Shown piece by piece: positions 1 to 8,291 of a stretch of DNA of 19,304 nt. The DNA comes from Kangiellaceae bacterium (GTDB taxonomy: Bacteria > Pseudomonadota > Gammaproteobacteria > Enterobacterales > Kangiellaceae): positions 1 through 19,304 of the forward strand of contig JAUUYO010000029.1 in assembly GCA_030590405.1 (NCBI GenBank), written 5' to 3'. The position numbers were made by a program, and so were the translations under genes. Each line of letters starts with the position of its first letter. The stretch's first letter is position 1. The notes below the pieces were generated by a model. That model ran no database searches and was not told the origin of the DNA. It saw nothing but the letters and a program-made list of their open reading frames with translations.

Positions 1-35
1 CCAAACCAGCAAAGCTGAAACCTGTTGAAGTTCAT
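1..35 (-). CDS. Start of unknown gene running off the left edge (partial)
   Basis: The stop codon of the small exported protein to the right (TGA, 34-32) overlaps an ATG at 35-33 as ATGA, a usual sign of translational coupling. The reading begins MNFNRFQLCWF, hydrophobic and aromatic as in a signal peptide or first membrane segment, and stays open to the window edge. A second open reading starts at ATG 48-46 in another frame (MSPRYELQQVSALLVW) and also runs off the edge. Neither has a convincing ribosome-binding site. Only 11 or 16 codons are visible, so no function can be given; I prefer the ATGA start because of its overlap. Confidence 0.35.
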   Translation of the reverse strand, partial: MNFNRFQLCWF

Positions 36-250
36 ATCGGGGCGACATAAAGCTGAAAAGCTAATTTATTAAGTGAATGGGTATTTTCACTAAGTGAATG
101 CCATTGAGGGGGGGGGTGTTTGATCTGTGCTAAAGACTTGATTGGTAACTTAAGGCTCTTTAAGTCAGCTTGTTCATTTTTGGCATAGAGAGATTCGGGC
201 GCAAAACACAGCGCACACAGAAAAAAGAATAGTGTGAAGTGACGACTCAT
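32..250 (-). CDS. Small predicted exported protein, unknown function
   Basis: A 72-residue protein starting MSRHFTLFFFLCALCF, with a hydrophobic core at about residues 4-17 and a plausible signal peptidase site after LYA (residues 21-23), so the mature part of about 49 residues is probably periplasmic. The mature part is polar, with a KHPPPQW segment encoded across a run of nine C (108-116 on the plus strand). I chose the ATG at 250 because it begins the signal peptide; an in-frame ATG at 259 (MLTM...) and a TTG at 304 are alternatives, and none has a clear ribosome-binding site. I recognise no family. It shares strand with the downstream partial gene and may be cotranscribed with it. The real ending could differ if the C run varies in length, although the other two frames stop quickly after it. 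Confidence 0.5.
   Translation of the reverse strand: MSRHFTLFFFLCALCFAPESLYAKNEQADLKSLKLPIKSLAQIKHPPPQWHSLSENTHSLNKLAFQLYVAPI
108..116. repeat. Nine-base G/C homopolymer inside a coding region
   Basis: Nine consecutive G on the plus strand (C on the coding strand) lie within codons 45-48 of the small exported protein. Runs of this length are slippage-prone in replication and are classic phase-variation tracts, but they are also places where sequencing errors occur. In both alternative frames a stop follows shortly after the run. Confidence 0.8.
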
Positions 251-432
251 AGTTAACATCGATACCAAAAACAACCGACAGCTTCCCCCTGGCTGATCAA
301 CCAATCAGTAACCAAGCATCTCAACGTAATTGATACAAAACTCGTTGAGGCTATGGTTTTCACAAGATATTTAGATACCTTCAACAGTAATTATAATCTA
401 AGAATTTGCCTTTTTCTTGAGATAATTCAGTT

Positions 433-1206
433 TTATTTTCTCGCGCTGATTAATAAATACCCTAACCCATCATTTTTGACAAACTCTTGAATTGTCTCGA
501 ATAGTGTAGCATTATTTTTTAACCAATCAGGTATCGCCAATTTTTCATCCACAGGCAATAACTCTAGCAAAATAGCTTGTCTCTCAATTTGTTTAACCAT
601 CTCAGTGATCGCCCAGTCAACTCGATGATATTGGCTCTTTGAAAAGCCAGCACTTGATATTAAACGGCTATACTCGGTAACGGATCGAGCTCCGCTAATA
701 CAAAAAACTCGACTAAGAAGATTATTTAGATCTTCAGGCAATGGTTTATTCAAAACAATATCTGAAAGGCCTAATCGACCACCCGGTTTCAACACACGTT
801 TTATTTCCGCAAGTACCTTTTGCGGCTGGCTAAAAGTACATAATGCACATTCACAAATGATGGCATCAAAAGTATTATCACCAAAAGGTAACTGTTCTGC
901 ACCAGCCTGAACTGCTAACAACTGCGATGACAAATTGTTTTTTCTTGCTTGTTTGTGCGTTATCGCAAGGTTTTGTCCGGCCAGGTCAAGAGCAACTAGT
1001 TCACAACCATATTGCTCCGCTAGAAATAAGCTTGTCGTGCCTCGACCACTCGCTACGTCCAGAACACGACTTTCTCGACTGATTAATAACTGCTTGGCTA
1101 ACTGCCTGGTTAGCTTTAATCCACCGGGATGAAAACTATCTCCCAGTAAAAACTGAGTGATGGGTAATTGATAAAAGTCAACGCAACAACCTGCCACTAA
1201 CTCCAT
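433..1206 (-). CDS. Class I SAM-dependent methyltransferase, cysteine-rich, ArsM-like C-terminal half
   Basis: A 257-residue Rossmann methyltransferase. Motif I is VLDVASGRGTTS (48-59), the acidic residue after beta-2 is in VALD (D74), the acidic motif is AEQLPF around 103-108, and the post-motif is RVLKPGGRLGLSD (137-149). It has an unusual set of cysteines: C7 and C8, then CECALC (118-123), then FCISGA (C169). The last two lie where arsenite methyltransferases and their relatives carry metalloid-binding cysteines, so a soft-metal, thiol or arsenical substrate is possible, but the family also includes enzymes of unknown substrate. The ATG overlaps the stop of the upstream DUF547 gene as TAATG, which fixes the start and implies translational coupling. 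It is the last gene of the radical SAM-DUF547-methyltransferase operon. Methyltransferase fold is certain; substrate unknown. Confidence 0.9.
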   Translation of the reverse strand: MELVAGCCVDFYQLPITQFLLGDSFHPGGLKLTRQLAKQLLISRESRVLDVASGRGTTSLFLAEQYGCELVALDLAGQNLAITHKQARKNNLSSQLLAVQAGAEQLPFGDNTFDAIICECALCTFSQPQKVLAEIKRVLKPGGRLGLSDIVLNKPLPEDLNNLLSRVFCISGARSVTEYSRLISSAGFSKSQYHRVDWAITEMVKQIERQAILLELLPVDEKLAIPDWLKNNATLFETIQEFVKNDGLGYLLISARK

Positions 1207-2264
1207 TAGTGAGAGCCTTCAACCGATTTTTGTTTCAGATTTTTCTCAAGCTGTTGTTGAGCGGCGCTTTTTTTAACCTGATTAACAGACCAATCATATT
1301 CAATAAAGACAACCTCATAATCTTTTGCCTGCTCAAGTTGACTATAAAGCGGTTCACCAATAATACTTTGCAGGTAGCCAATTAAATTGGGCGCTTGTTG
1401 GCTGGATTCTGCCGCTTGAATAAAATCACTTTTATTCCATTTAAAGATAGTCGATAAAAATAATTTTTTATTAGTATGATCGAGCTTGACGTTTTTTAAA
1501 TCATAAATAAAATCTATTGCCGATTGTTGAATAAATGGCTCAAGAGCCTCTCCAACAGGCAGTTGCGGGCGTAATATCGGACAGGTAGAACTGCCACAAT
1601 TAAGAATAAAATGCACTCGGGGATCGCTCTGACCATCAAATATCTTACTGTTTTCGACCTGATACAAACTATAGGCCTTACCACCAAAAACAAACTTCCT
1701 TTTATAGAAAAAACCGAGCCCCTGAATAATTTCAACCGGCGCTTTTAAATCGGTGACAGAGGTTAACGGCCAGTTGGATAAAATACTTTTAATAACCTGC
1801 GCGTTATAAGCGTATACCCAATAGGCCAGTCGATCATTTTTATGCTCAAATCGTTGCGAAGCATTTTCTGGACTATATTTGGCGACTGCTGCTAAATATT
1901 GCTCAAGTGCAAGAACCGCTGAAGGGGCCTGAGACCAAAGCTCGTAATCAACATTGCCATGATTATTGACAAAACGGGCTAATAATTTGGCAAAGCTTTG
2001 ATGAGAAAAACTATCTTTAGGGAAACTTTTCGGCAGATTGGCATTCACTTGAATGAGTTCGACCTGGGTATTCCAGCGCCAAAAAAGATAACCACTGACT
2101 AGTAATAAACCAATCATTGTCATGACTAACCCCATGGATATCACTCCTGATTGAAGATGTTTTTTTTCTAAAGAGCTTTTATTTTTACGCTTGGTTTTAT
2201 TTTTACATTGGGTTTTATTTTGAATCATTGTTTTATTTTGAATCATTGTTTTATTTTCAATCAT
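1206..2264 (-). CDS. DUF547 protein with N-terminal membrane anchor and start-codon repeats
   Basis: A 352-residue protein. Residues 1-30 are five hexapeptide repeats (MIxNKT type). Residues about 41-63 form one membrane helix, and the rest is a DUF547 domain, probably periplasmic. Diagnostic DUF547 stretches are RLAYWVYAYNAQVIK (about 144-158), DPRVHFILNCGSSTCPILR (about 213-231) and LSTIFKWNKSDF. The biochemical role of DUF547 is not established; a cysteine in the NCGSSTCP stretch is typical and may be catalytic. It starts 24 bp after the radical SAM gene and overlaps the methyltransferase gene by TAATG, so it is in the same operon. As I recall, DUF547 proteins also occur beside radical SAM and methyltransferase genes in arsenosugar-type clusters, which is consistent with but does not prove a related pathway. 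Starts at the second or third ATG (2246, 2228) are equally possible. Confidence 0.87.
   Translation of the reverse strand: MIENKTMIQNKTMIQNKTQCKNKTKRKNKSSLEKKHLQSGVISMGLVMTMIGLLLVSGYLFWRWNTQVELIQVNANLPKSFPKDSFSHQSFAKLLARFVNNHGNVDYELWSQAPSAVLALEQYLAAVAKYSPENASQRFEHKNDRLAYWVYAYNAQVIKSILSNWPLTSVTDLKAPVEIIQGLGFFYKRKFVFGGKAYSLYQVENSKIFDGQSDPRVHFILNCGSSTCPILRPQLPVGEALEPFIQQSAIDFIYDLKNVKLDHTNKKLFLSTIFKWNKSDFIQAAESSQQAPNLIGYLQSIIGEPLYSQLEQAKDYEVVFIEYDWSVNQVKKSAAQQQLEKNLKQKSVEGSH
2175..2264 (-). repeat. Five 18-bp tandem repeats at the start of the DUF547 gene
   Basis: On the coding strand, units begin at 2264, 2246, 2228, 2210 and 2192. The first three are nearly identical (ATGATTSAAAATAAAACM) and each opens with an in-frame ATG; the last two have diverged but keep the AAAAATAAAA core. 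The encoded series is MIENKT, MIQNKT, MIQNKT, QCKNKT, KRKNKS. The array lies exactly at the translation start. Confidence 0.9.
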
Positions 2265-2288
2265 GACCTAAACCATTCGGGCAGCTTG

Positions 2289-3824
2289 TTAGCCGAGTAT
2301 TTTGCAACTAATCGGCCCACGGCAAGTATTACTTTCTCGCTCGCGGCGAATATCAGCCAGGAGAGTATTTTCTAACGCATCACGATAAAGCATATTGTAA
2401 GTTTCAAATGGAATAGCGCGTTTACCATCGGGGTGTAATATATGCACACAAGATTTTCGGATCGAACGAATATCAAAATTATGTGCATCCATAAAATCAA
2501 CAATCAAGACTCTAAACACATTCTTGTAAGTTAGCTCAGTAACCGAAGTACCAGCCGCAGCGGTTAACAATTCATTCATTGCCTGTGGCTGAGAAATGGG
2601 TGAATGGTGAGTGGAAAATAAATTAAAAATGCCATCACGGATAGCTGGATCGTTTTCATAGGCAATGGTATTACGACCAGCGTTAATCAACAGATCGGGA
2701 TCGAGCAACCCGGTCAGGGCAACCAGTTTTTGTTGTGACTGACCGTTTTGCGATTGAGTGTCTTGTGCTATTTCTAGCCCTGGTAGGGTATCTTCTCCAG
2801 TTGCCTTTAAACGCAAGGCATATGCCATCGCCAGACTATCGGAAAAACATGGCACAGGGATAATGTCTTGTGGTTCGAATAAATCAGTTTGTTGCAAAAT
2901 TTTGCGGCGAACCTCGGTTAAGGTAATTCGATCACGATGACAGTTATAACCATCTTCATAATTTTCTAATCGACCGGCCGCTTGCACTGGCTGAAAAGTC
3001 ACACCACGGACGCAAGACTGAGTCAAAGCAAAATCGATGATTTCTCCCAGTTGTTGGTCGTTGACACCTCGGCGCACAGTTGCAACCAAAGTCGTAGGAA
3101 TATTGAGTTGATTGAGTTTTTTTAAAGCTTGCTGGTGAATACCCGTTAAATCAGCGCCTCGCATAACCTGTAACGCATCTCGATGCAGCGAATCAAATTG
3201 TAAATAAACTTCAAACCCCGGAACAAACTCAGCTAATCGTTCGGCAAATCCAGGCTCTTTGGCAATTTTGATACCATTGGTATTGATCAGTACGTGCTGG
3301 ATTGGCCGAGCTTTAACCATTTCAAGAATTTTAAAAAACTCTGGATGTACCGTTGGTTCGCCGCCAGAGAGCTGTAAAATCGCAGGCTCATTTTCATTGG
3401 CCACCGCCACATCCAACATTCGCTCAATTTGCTCCAGACTCAAGTGATTGGTCTTTTCTGGACAACTTCCAGCAAAGCAGGTGGGACAACTCAGGTTGCA
3501 ATTATCGGTGATTTCTAACAGTAAAGAACAGCCGTGTTGCTCGTGATCGGGGCAAATGCCACAATCATAGGGACAACCATATTTACTGGGAGTGTTATAT
3601 CGATGAACCTGTTCAGGAGTTTTAATGAAAACTTCGCGGGTACTTTTATAATAATCAATATCATCAGCAATCATCACCCTCTCTGCACCATGAACAGGAC
3701 AACGTTTTAGCATCCAGACAGCGCCTTGTTGAAAAACTATCTTGGCATCAACCCGGCGCAGGCATTCAGAGCACAAAGAAATGGTTGCGTCATAATATTT
3801 ATAAGGACGTTTTTTGGTGGCCAT
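2289..3824 (-). CDS. Radical SAM enzyme of the MJ0619 / tetraether lipid synthase (Tes)-like family
   Basis: A 511-residue radical SAM protein. An N-terminal cysteine module has CSEC (18-21) and RCPVHG (C42), then CPYDCGICPDH (84-94). The [4Fe-4S] cluster motif CxxxCxxC is C109, C113, C116 in DNCNLSCPTC, followed by SGGEP (153-157). The C-terminal part carries FMDAHNFDIRSIRKSCVH and HPDGKRAIPFETYN, which match the closing signature of the archaeal MJ0619/Tes family and its bacterial homologues; the cysteine that I recall in IPFCTYN is glutamate here. Characterised relatives join or methylate unactivated carbons (tetraether synthase, pterin methylation), so a radical C-C bond or methyl transfer is the likely chemistry; the substrate is unknown. 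The start follows an AAGAGA ribosome-binding site. It lies between the MFS gene (76 bp upstream) and DUF547 (24 bp downstream). Confidence 0.85.
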   Translation of the reverse strand: MATKKRPYKYYDATISLCSECLRRVDAKIVFQQGAVWMLKRCPVHGAERVMIADDIDYYKSTREVFIKTPEQVHRYNTPSKYGCPYDCGICPDHEQHGCSLLLEITDNCNLSCPTCFAGSCPEKTNHLSLEQIERMLDVAVANENEPAILQLSGGEPTVHPEFFKILEMVKARPIQHVLINTNGIKIAKEPGFAERLAEFVPGFEVYLQFDSLHRDALQVMRGADLTGIHQQALKKLNQLNIPTTLVATVRRGVNDQQLGEIIDFALTQSCVRGVTFQPVQAAGRLENYEDGYNCHRDRITLTEVRRKILQQTDLFEPQDIIPVPCFSDSLAMAYALRLKATGEDTLPGLEIAQDTQSQNGQSQQKLVALTGLLDPDLLINAGRNTIAYENDPAIRDGIFNLFSTHHSPISQPQAMNELLTAAAGTSVTELTYKNVFRVLIVDFMDAHNFDIRSIRKSCVHILHPDGKRAIPFETYNMLYRDALENTLLADIRRERESNTCRGPISCKILG

Positions 3825-3900
3825 TGGTTAAGTCTCTTTTAATCTGACTGGTACGTCTGCATATAGCTAATTAAAAGACTGTGCCAGCATCTGCTTGTTA

Positions 3901-5157
3901 CTAAATAACCAATTCTCGTTTGTTTCTAATCCGCAAGAGCCAGATCGAAACAATCAACATCAAAACCAGCACAGGTAAAGCTAACTTTATCAACCAATCC
4001 CAACCTTGGTTAAATAAAATCCAACCAGCCGACAATGATGCCATTGCTTGAATAAAGAAAATTAAGAAATCATTGGCAGCCTGCACTTTAAAGCGCTCAT
4101 TTGACTGGTAGGATTCAGGCAGCAAAACAGTTCCAGAAGTATACAGAAAATTCCAACCGATCCCTAATAACACCATCGCCCACCAGTAATGCATTACCTG
4201 TTGTCCAGATAGCGCAACTAAAATAACCAGGAAATAAAGAGAGGTACCAATGGCCATTAATTTACTCACACCCAAAAAACGAATGAGTATTGCAGAAAAA
4301 AGAGATGGTAAATACATGGCAATAATATGACTTTGTATCACCCATTTAGTGGCCCCCAAATCGTGGCCATTGATTTGGTGCATACTCAGTGGTGAAGCAG
4401 TCATGACATAACTCATCACCCCATAAGCAATGGCACCAGCACACACGGCAATGATAAAAATCGGTTGGCTAACGATTGTCTTTAATGATCTTGAAGAATT
4501 TGCAACCGCTTGCTCTGCGACTCCGATAGGTGATAACCGAGCAACAATGATGATTGCAATCGACACCATGATTGACAGGCCAGCGAACGATCCGGCATAA
4601 CCAAAAGGTGAGTCAATCCAGTCCTTTCCGATCACCGCCACTTCCGGCCCAAGCACCGCCGCGAACATGCTGCCGATCATCAAAATCGATATGGCTTTTG
4701 GAATATCCTTTGGATCGGATAGACTTTCAATCACAGCAAATCGCATTTGAGCGACAAATGCCATACTAAAACCGAGAAAAGCGGCGCCAATAATCAAGCA
4801 TAAAAAGTTCGCCCTGACCGCCGCAAAAACAGCAATCAAAGAACCCACAGTAGCACTCAATAGCCCGATAATCGTACCAATCCGCCTGCCAAATCGCTTC
4901 ATCAATAATGCCGCAGGAATAACGCCGCCAGCGGTCATCAAGATCATGACGGTCAAGGGAATGGTCGCGTATTCAGGTGCTGGAGCAATTTTACCACCGA
5001 GTAAACCTCCAGCAAATACCACCATTGAGGCAGAAGATAAACCGAGAGGTTGGGCCAGAAAAAGTAACCATACATTGGAAGGCAGTCGGCTGATTTTATT
5101 GCCAATAAGAGCAATCGTAACTAGTATAACTAAAGTCACTATCAAGGTGGTGGGCAT
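3901..5157 (-). CDS. Major facilitator superfamily transporter
   Basis: A 418-residue, strongly hydrophobic protein with about 12 membrane helices and the short basic cytoplasmic loop typical of MFS between helices 2 and 3 (LLMKRFGRRIG, about 83-93). The second half contains the segment QAANDFLIFFIQAMASLSAG, seen in MFS carriers of unknown substrate. It precedes the radical SAM gene on the same strand with a 76-bp gap, so it could be the first gene of the operon and export or import the compound handled by the enzymes behind it. No strong ribosome-binding site precedes the ATG at 5157; the upstream 120 bp (5158-5279) is AT-rich and shows no clear promoter. Family assignment is firm; the transported compound is unknown. 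Confidence 0.88.
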   Translation of the reverse strand: MPTTLIVTLVILVTIALIGNKISRLPSNVWLLFLAQPLGLSSASMVVFAGGLLGGKIAPAPEYATIPLTVMILMTAGGVIPAALLMKRFGRRIGTIIGLLSATVGSLIAVFAAVRANFLCLIIGAAFLGFSMAFVAQMRFAVIESLSDPKDIPKAISILMIGSMFAAVLGPEVAVIGKDWIDSPFGYAGSFAGLSIMVSIAIIIVARLSPIGVAEQAVANSSRSLKTIVSQPIFIIAVCAGAIAYGVMSYVMTASPLSMHQINGHDLGATKWVIQSHIIAMYLPSLFSAILIRFLGVSKLMAIGTSLYFLVILVALSGQQVMHYWWAMVLLGIGWNFLYTSGTVLLPESYQSNERFKVQAANDFLIFFIQAMASLSAGWILFNQGWDWLIKLALPVLVLMLIVSIWLLRIRNKRELVI

Positions 5158-5279
5158 ATGTTTATACTTATTTTAATTATTGATTTTTGAATACTTGCTA
5201 AGCCCAAATAAAATGCATCAATGCAAGTTATTTGAACTGCGGCAATGACAAGCTTTGTTAACCGGTTTTAGTTAAACCA

Positions 5280-6410
5280 TTAACGAGGATCTTGCTCTTC
5301 AAGCGACATGGAATCCAGACCGTTATCAAACGCTGGCTCACCATTTTCTGATGCATCCAGTTTGATCATAAGTCTCAAATCATTGGGCGAATCAGCATGA
5401 TGCAGAGCGTCTTCATAAGTCACTTCACCGGATTTAAACAATATAAACAAAGATTGATCAAAAGTTTGCATTCCTTGCTCATTGGATTTACTCATCAGTT
5501 CTTTAAGAAGATGCAATTCACCCTTACGAATATGGTCAGAAACTAATGGCGTATTGATCATAACTTCTATCGCCGGGCGACGGCCTTTGCCATCGGGAGT
5601 CGGGATCAATTGCTGGGCAATAATCGCACGCAAATTAAGCGACAAATCCATGAGTACCTGATTATGTTTTTCTTTGGGGAAAAAATGAAGAATTCTATCT
5701 AAAGCCTGATTCGCATTATTCGCATGCAAGGTACACATACACAAATGACCGGTTTCCGCAAATGCTACCGCATAGTCCATGGTTTCACTGGTCCGAACTT
5801 CACCAATTAAAATAACATCGGGCGCTTGTCTCAAAGTATTTTTAAGTGCCGTATCAAAGGAGTCAGTGTCAATCCCGACTTCCCGTTGAGTGATAATGCA
5901 CTTATCGTGATTGTGGACAAATTCGATCGGATCTTCGATAGAAATAATGTGCCCGGTAGTCGAACGATTTCGATAACCAATCATAGAGGCCAGCGAGGTT
6001 GATTTACCAGTACCGGTTGCACCGACAAAAATAACCAAGCCACGTTTGGTCAGCGATAATTTCTTGAGTATGTTGGGTAGTCGCAGTTCTTCGATGGTTG
6101 GAATGGTAGTTTCAATCCTTCTCAAGACCATTCCAATATGGTTTCTTTGCTGAAAAGCACTGACACGATAACGCCCAATTCCAGCGGCACTGATGGCAAA
6201 ATTACACTCCTTTGCTCGGGCAAATTCTCGTCGTTGCTCTTCATTCATTACACTCAAAACAACTTCGCGTGCTTTTTCTGGAGTCAAAGCACGTTGAGTC
6301 ACTGGCATAACTTTACCGTGAATTTTAATGCTAGGTGGAACACCGGCGGTGATAAATAGATCTGATGCTTTTTTGGTCACCATTAATTTTAGCAGGCCTT
6401 CAAAATCCAT
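5280..6410 (-). CDS. pilU: Type IV pilus retraction ATPase PilU
   Basis: A 376-residue PilT-family hexameric ATPase, cytoplasmic, which assists PilT in pulling back type IV pili during twitching motility and DNA uptake. Walker A is GATGTGKST (130-138), the Walker B region is VILIGEVR, the histidine box is ETGHLCMCTLHAN, and the N-terminal domain has the KASDLFITAG segment. The tail beyond the PilT core (after about residue 345, ending in acidic SLEEQDPR) is typical of PilU and distinguishes it from PilT. The start codon overlaps the pilT stop as TAATG, so the two are translationally coupled. Length and order fit PilU of gammaproteobacteria. No odd features. Confidence 0.95.
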   Translation of the reverse strand: MDFEGLLKLMVTKKASDLFITAGVPPSIKIHGKVMPVTQRALTPEKAREVVLSVMNEEQRREFARAKECNFAISAAGIGRYRVSAFQQRNHIGMVLRRIETTIPTIEELRLPNILKKLSLTKRGLVIFVGATGTGKSTSLASMIGYRNRSTTGHIISIEDPIEFVHNHDKCIITQREVGIDTDSFDTALKNTLRQAPDVILIGEVRTSETMDYAVAFAETGHLCMCTLHANNANQALDRILHFFPKEKHNQVLMDLSLNLRAIIAQQLIPTPDGKGRRPAIEVMINTPLVSDHIRKGELHLLKELMSKSNEQGMQTFDQSLFILFKSGEVTYEDALHHADSPNDLRLMIKLDASENGEPAFDNGLDSMSLEEQDPR

Positions 6411-7444
6411 TAGAAATCGTCCTTATTTTTAGCCGCATGTCGGGCATCTTCTTTGGCAATCAAACCTTTAGCTAACAAATCTTTTAAACATTGATCCAAT
6501 GTCTGCATGCCGACCCCTAAACCGGTCTGGATCGCACTATACATTTGTGCGACTTTATCTTCGCGAATCAGATTTCGGATCGCTGGCGTTCCTATCATAA
6601 TTTCATGGGCCGCCACTCGGCCGCCGCCATTCTTTTTCAATAATGTTTGTGAGATAACCGCTTGCAATGACTCAGAAAGCATCGAACGGGTCATGGCTTT
6701 TTCGGCTGCTGGAAAAACATCGATGATCCTGTCGATGGTTTTAGCCGCCGATGAAGTATGCAGAGTGCCAAACACTAAATGCCCTGTTTCGGCGGCAGTT
6801 AGCGCCAGTCGAATGGTTTCTAAATCACGCAGCTCACCAATCAGGATAATATCGGGATCTTCACGAAGCGCCGATCGCAATGCTTCGCTAAATCCTAAGG
6901 TGTCTCTGTGCACTTCCCGTTGGTTCATTAAACATTTTTTACTTTCATGCACAAATTCGATGGGATCTTCAATGGTTAATATATGCCCATAATGGTTGTC
7001 ATTAATATAATCAATCATGCCCGCTAAGGTCGTACTCTTACCGGACCCGGTTGGACCAGTCACCAACACCAAACCACGGGGGTGCATACACATTTCTTTA
7101 AAGATTGAGGGAGCGGCTAATTCTTCCAGAGTTAAGACTTGCGAAGGGATGGTTCTAAAGACCGCCGAAGCGCCGCGATTTTGATTAAAGGCATTAACAC
7201 GAAAACGGGCAATCCCCGGCAACGCAAAGGAGAAATCCGTTTCCAGAAATTCTTCAAAATCTTTACGCTGTTTATCGTTCATGATGTCATACACTAAACT
7301 ATGCACCATTTTATGGTCCATCGGCGGCACATTGATCCGCCTGACATCACCATCGACCCGGATCATCGGAGGTAATCCGGCCGATAAATGTAAATCAGAT
7401 GCTTTATTTTTTACACTAAAAGCCAATAATTCAGTAATATCCAT
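6410..7444 (-). CDS. pilT: Type IV pilus retraction ATPase PilT
   Basis: A 344-residue cytoplasmic hexameric ATPase that powers pilus retraction. It starts MDITELLAF, the usual PilT start, behind a GAGAG ribosome-binding site; an in-frame ATG five codons earlier (7459) exists but gives an atypical extension. KASDLHLSAG lies at residues 14-23, Walker A GPTGSGKST at 130-138, then the acidic region IEDPIEF, Walker B IILIGELRD, the histidine box AETGHLVFGTLHT and the C-terminal AIRNLIRE motif needed for retraction. All key residues are intact. It is divergent from yggS, with about 150 bp between them, as in Pseudomonas and many relatives, and is followed directly by pilU. Confidence 0.97.
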   Translation of the reverse strand: MDITELLAFSVKNKASDLHLSAGLPPMIRVDGDVRRINVPPMDHKMVHSLVYDIMNDKQRKDFEEFLETDFSFALPGIARFRVNAFNQNRGASAVFRTIPSQVLTLEELAAPSIFKEMCMHPRGLVLVTGPTGSGKSTTLAGMIDYINDNHYGHILTIEDPIEFVHESKKCLMNQREVHRDTLGFSEALRSALREDPDIILIGELRDLETIRLALTAAETGHLVFGTLHTSSAAKTIDRIIDVFPAAEKAMTRSMLSESLQAVISQTLLKKNGGGRVAAHEIMIGTPAIRNLIREDKVAQMYSAIQTGLGVGMQTLDQCLKDLLAKGLIAKEDARHAAKNKDDF

Positions 7445-7471
7445 ACAGCTCTCACCCAAACAAGGTTCTTT

Positions 7472-7501
7472 TTGTAGTTAAATTAATACCAGTGTTAAAA
7501 T
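7472..7501 (+). promoter_or_regulatory. Possible sigma-70 promoter for yggS-proC-yggT
   Basis: TTGTAG (7472-7477), an 18-nt spacer and TAAAAT (7496-7501) lie about 90 bp upstream of the yggS start in the divergent pilT/yggS gap. The match is moderate and the only support is sequence similarity and position. Confidence 0.3.
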
Positions 7502-7592
7502 ACTAGTCGATTTCACTCAACATGCCCACAAAAGTGTGCATTGAAGCAACGATTTTCATATTTAACAAAAAACTCACTGTGACAACAAGACC

Positions 7593-8285
7593 ATGACTAT
7601 AACAGATCGTATTAAAAATGTTCGCTTAGATCTTCACGATCTGTGTGCTAAATATCATATTAACATCAATGAGTTAAAACTATTGGCAGTGAGTAAAACA
7701 CATCCAGCGAGTGCAATTCAAGCGGCATATGAGTCAGGTATCACAGAATTTGGCGAAAGCTACCTGCAAGAAGCGGTTAACAAAATACAAGCATTGCAGC
7801 AACTGCCAATCACCTGGCACTTTATCGGCCCCATTCAAAGTAATAAAACTCGTCAGATAGCGGCTAATTTTGACTGGGTACAAAGTGTTGACCGCAAAAA
7901 GTTATTGAACCGCCTGAATGAACAGCGCCCCGCTCAACTGGCACCGCTTAATACCTGCATTCAAATCAATTATTTTGATGAGCCACAAAAAAAAGGTGTA
8001 AAAATTCAGCAGTTATCCGAGTTACTTGAATTAGCCTGCCAACTCCCCAATATAAAACTAAGAGGATTAATGGCTATTCCGCCAAAAACAGACTGCTTTG
8101 AAAAACAATTATCACAGTACCTGCAAATAGTGTCATGCTTTAAAAACTATCAGCGAGATTTCCCTCAGATGGATACCTTGTCGATTGGCATGAGCAATGA
8201 CCTTGAGGCCGCTATTGCAGCGGGATCGACCATGATTAGAATTGGTACGGCGTTATTTGGCCCACGAGAATCAAGCAGCCACTAG
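7593..8285 (+). CDS. yggS: Pyridoxal phosphate homeostasis protein (YggS/PLPBP family)
   Basis: A 230-residue single-domain alanine-racemase-like TIM barrel that binds PLP without known enzymatic activity and keeps free PLP and amino/keto acid pools in balance. The PLP lysine is K35 in LLAVSKTHP. Other family marks are FGESYLQEA (N in most homologues is S here: GENY becomes GESY), WHFIGPIQSNK, LRGLMAIPP and LSIGMSNDLEAAIAAGSTMIRIGTALFG. The length is normal. It stands six bases before the proC start, the standard yggS-proC-yggT arrangement. The start was chosen from the family's usual N terminus; the ribosome-binding site is weak. Confidence 0.96.
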   Translation: MTITDRIKNVRLDLHDLCAKYHININELKLLAVSKTHPASAIQAAYESGITEFGESYLQEAVNKIQALQQLPITWHFIGPIQSNKTRQIAANFDWVQSVDRKKLLNRLNEQRPAQLAPLNTCIQINYFDEPQKKGVKIQQLSELLELACQLPNIKLRGLMAIPPKTDCFEKQLSQYLQIVSCFKNYQRDFPQMDTLSIGMSNDLEAAIAAGSTMIRIGTALFGPRESSSH

Positions 8286-8291
8286 CAGAAA

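Noticed and set aside
320..349. Inverted pair CTCAACG/CGTTGAG as a terminator of the methyltransferase operon
   Set aside because: A 16-nt loop and no T run on the minus strand make it unlikely to terminate transcription.
6507..6992. 161-codon open frame antisense to pilT
   Set aside because: It lies wholly inside pilT, has no ribosome-binding site or recognisable domain, and its composition is that of an antisense shadow.
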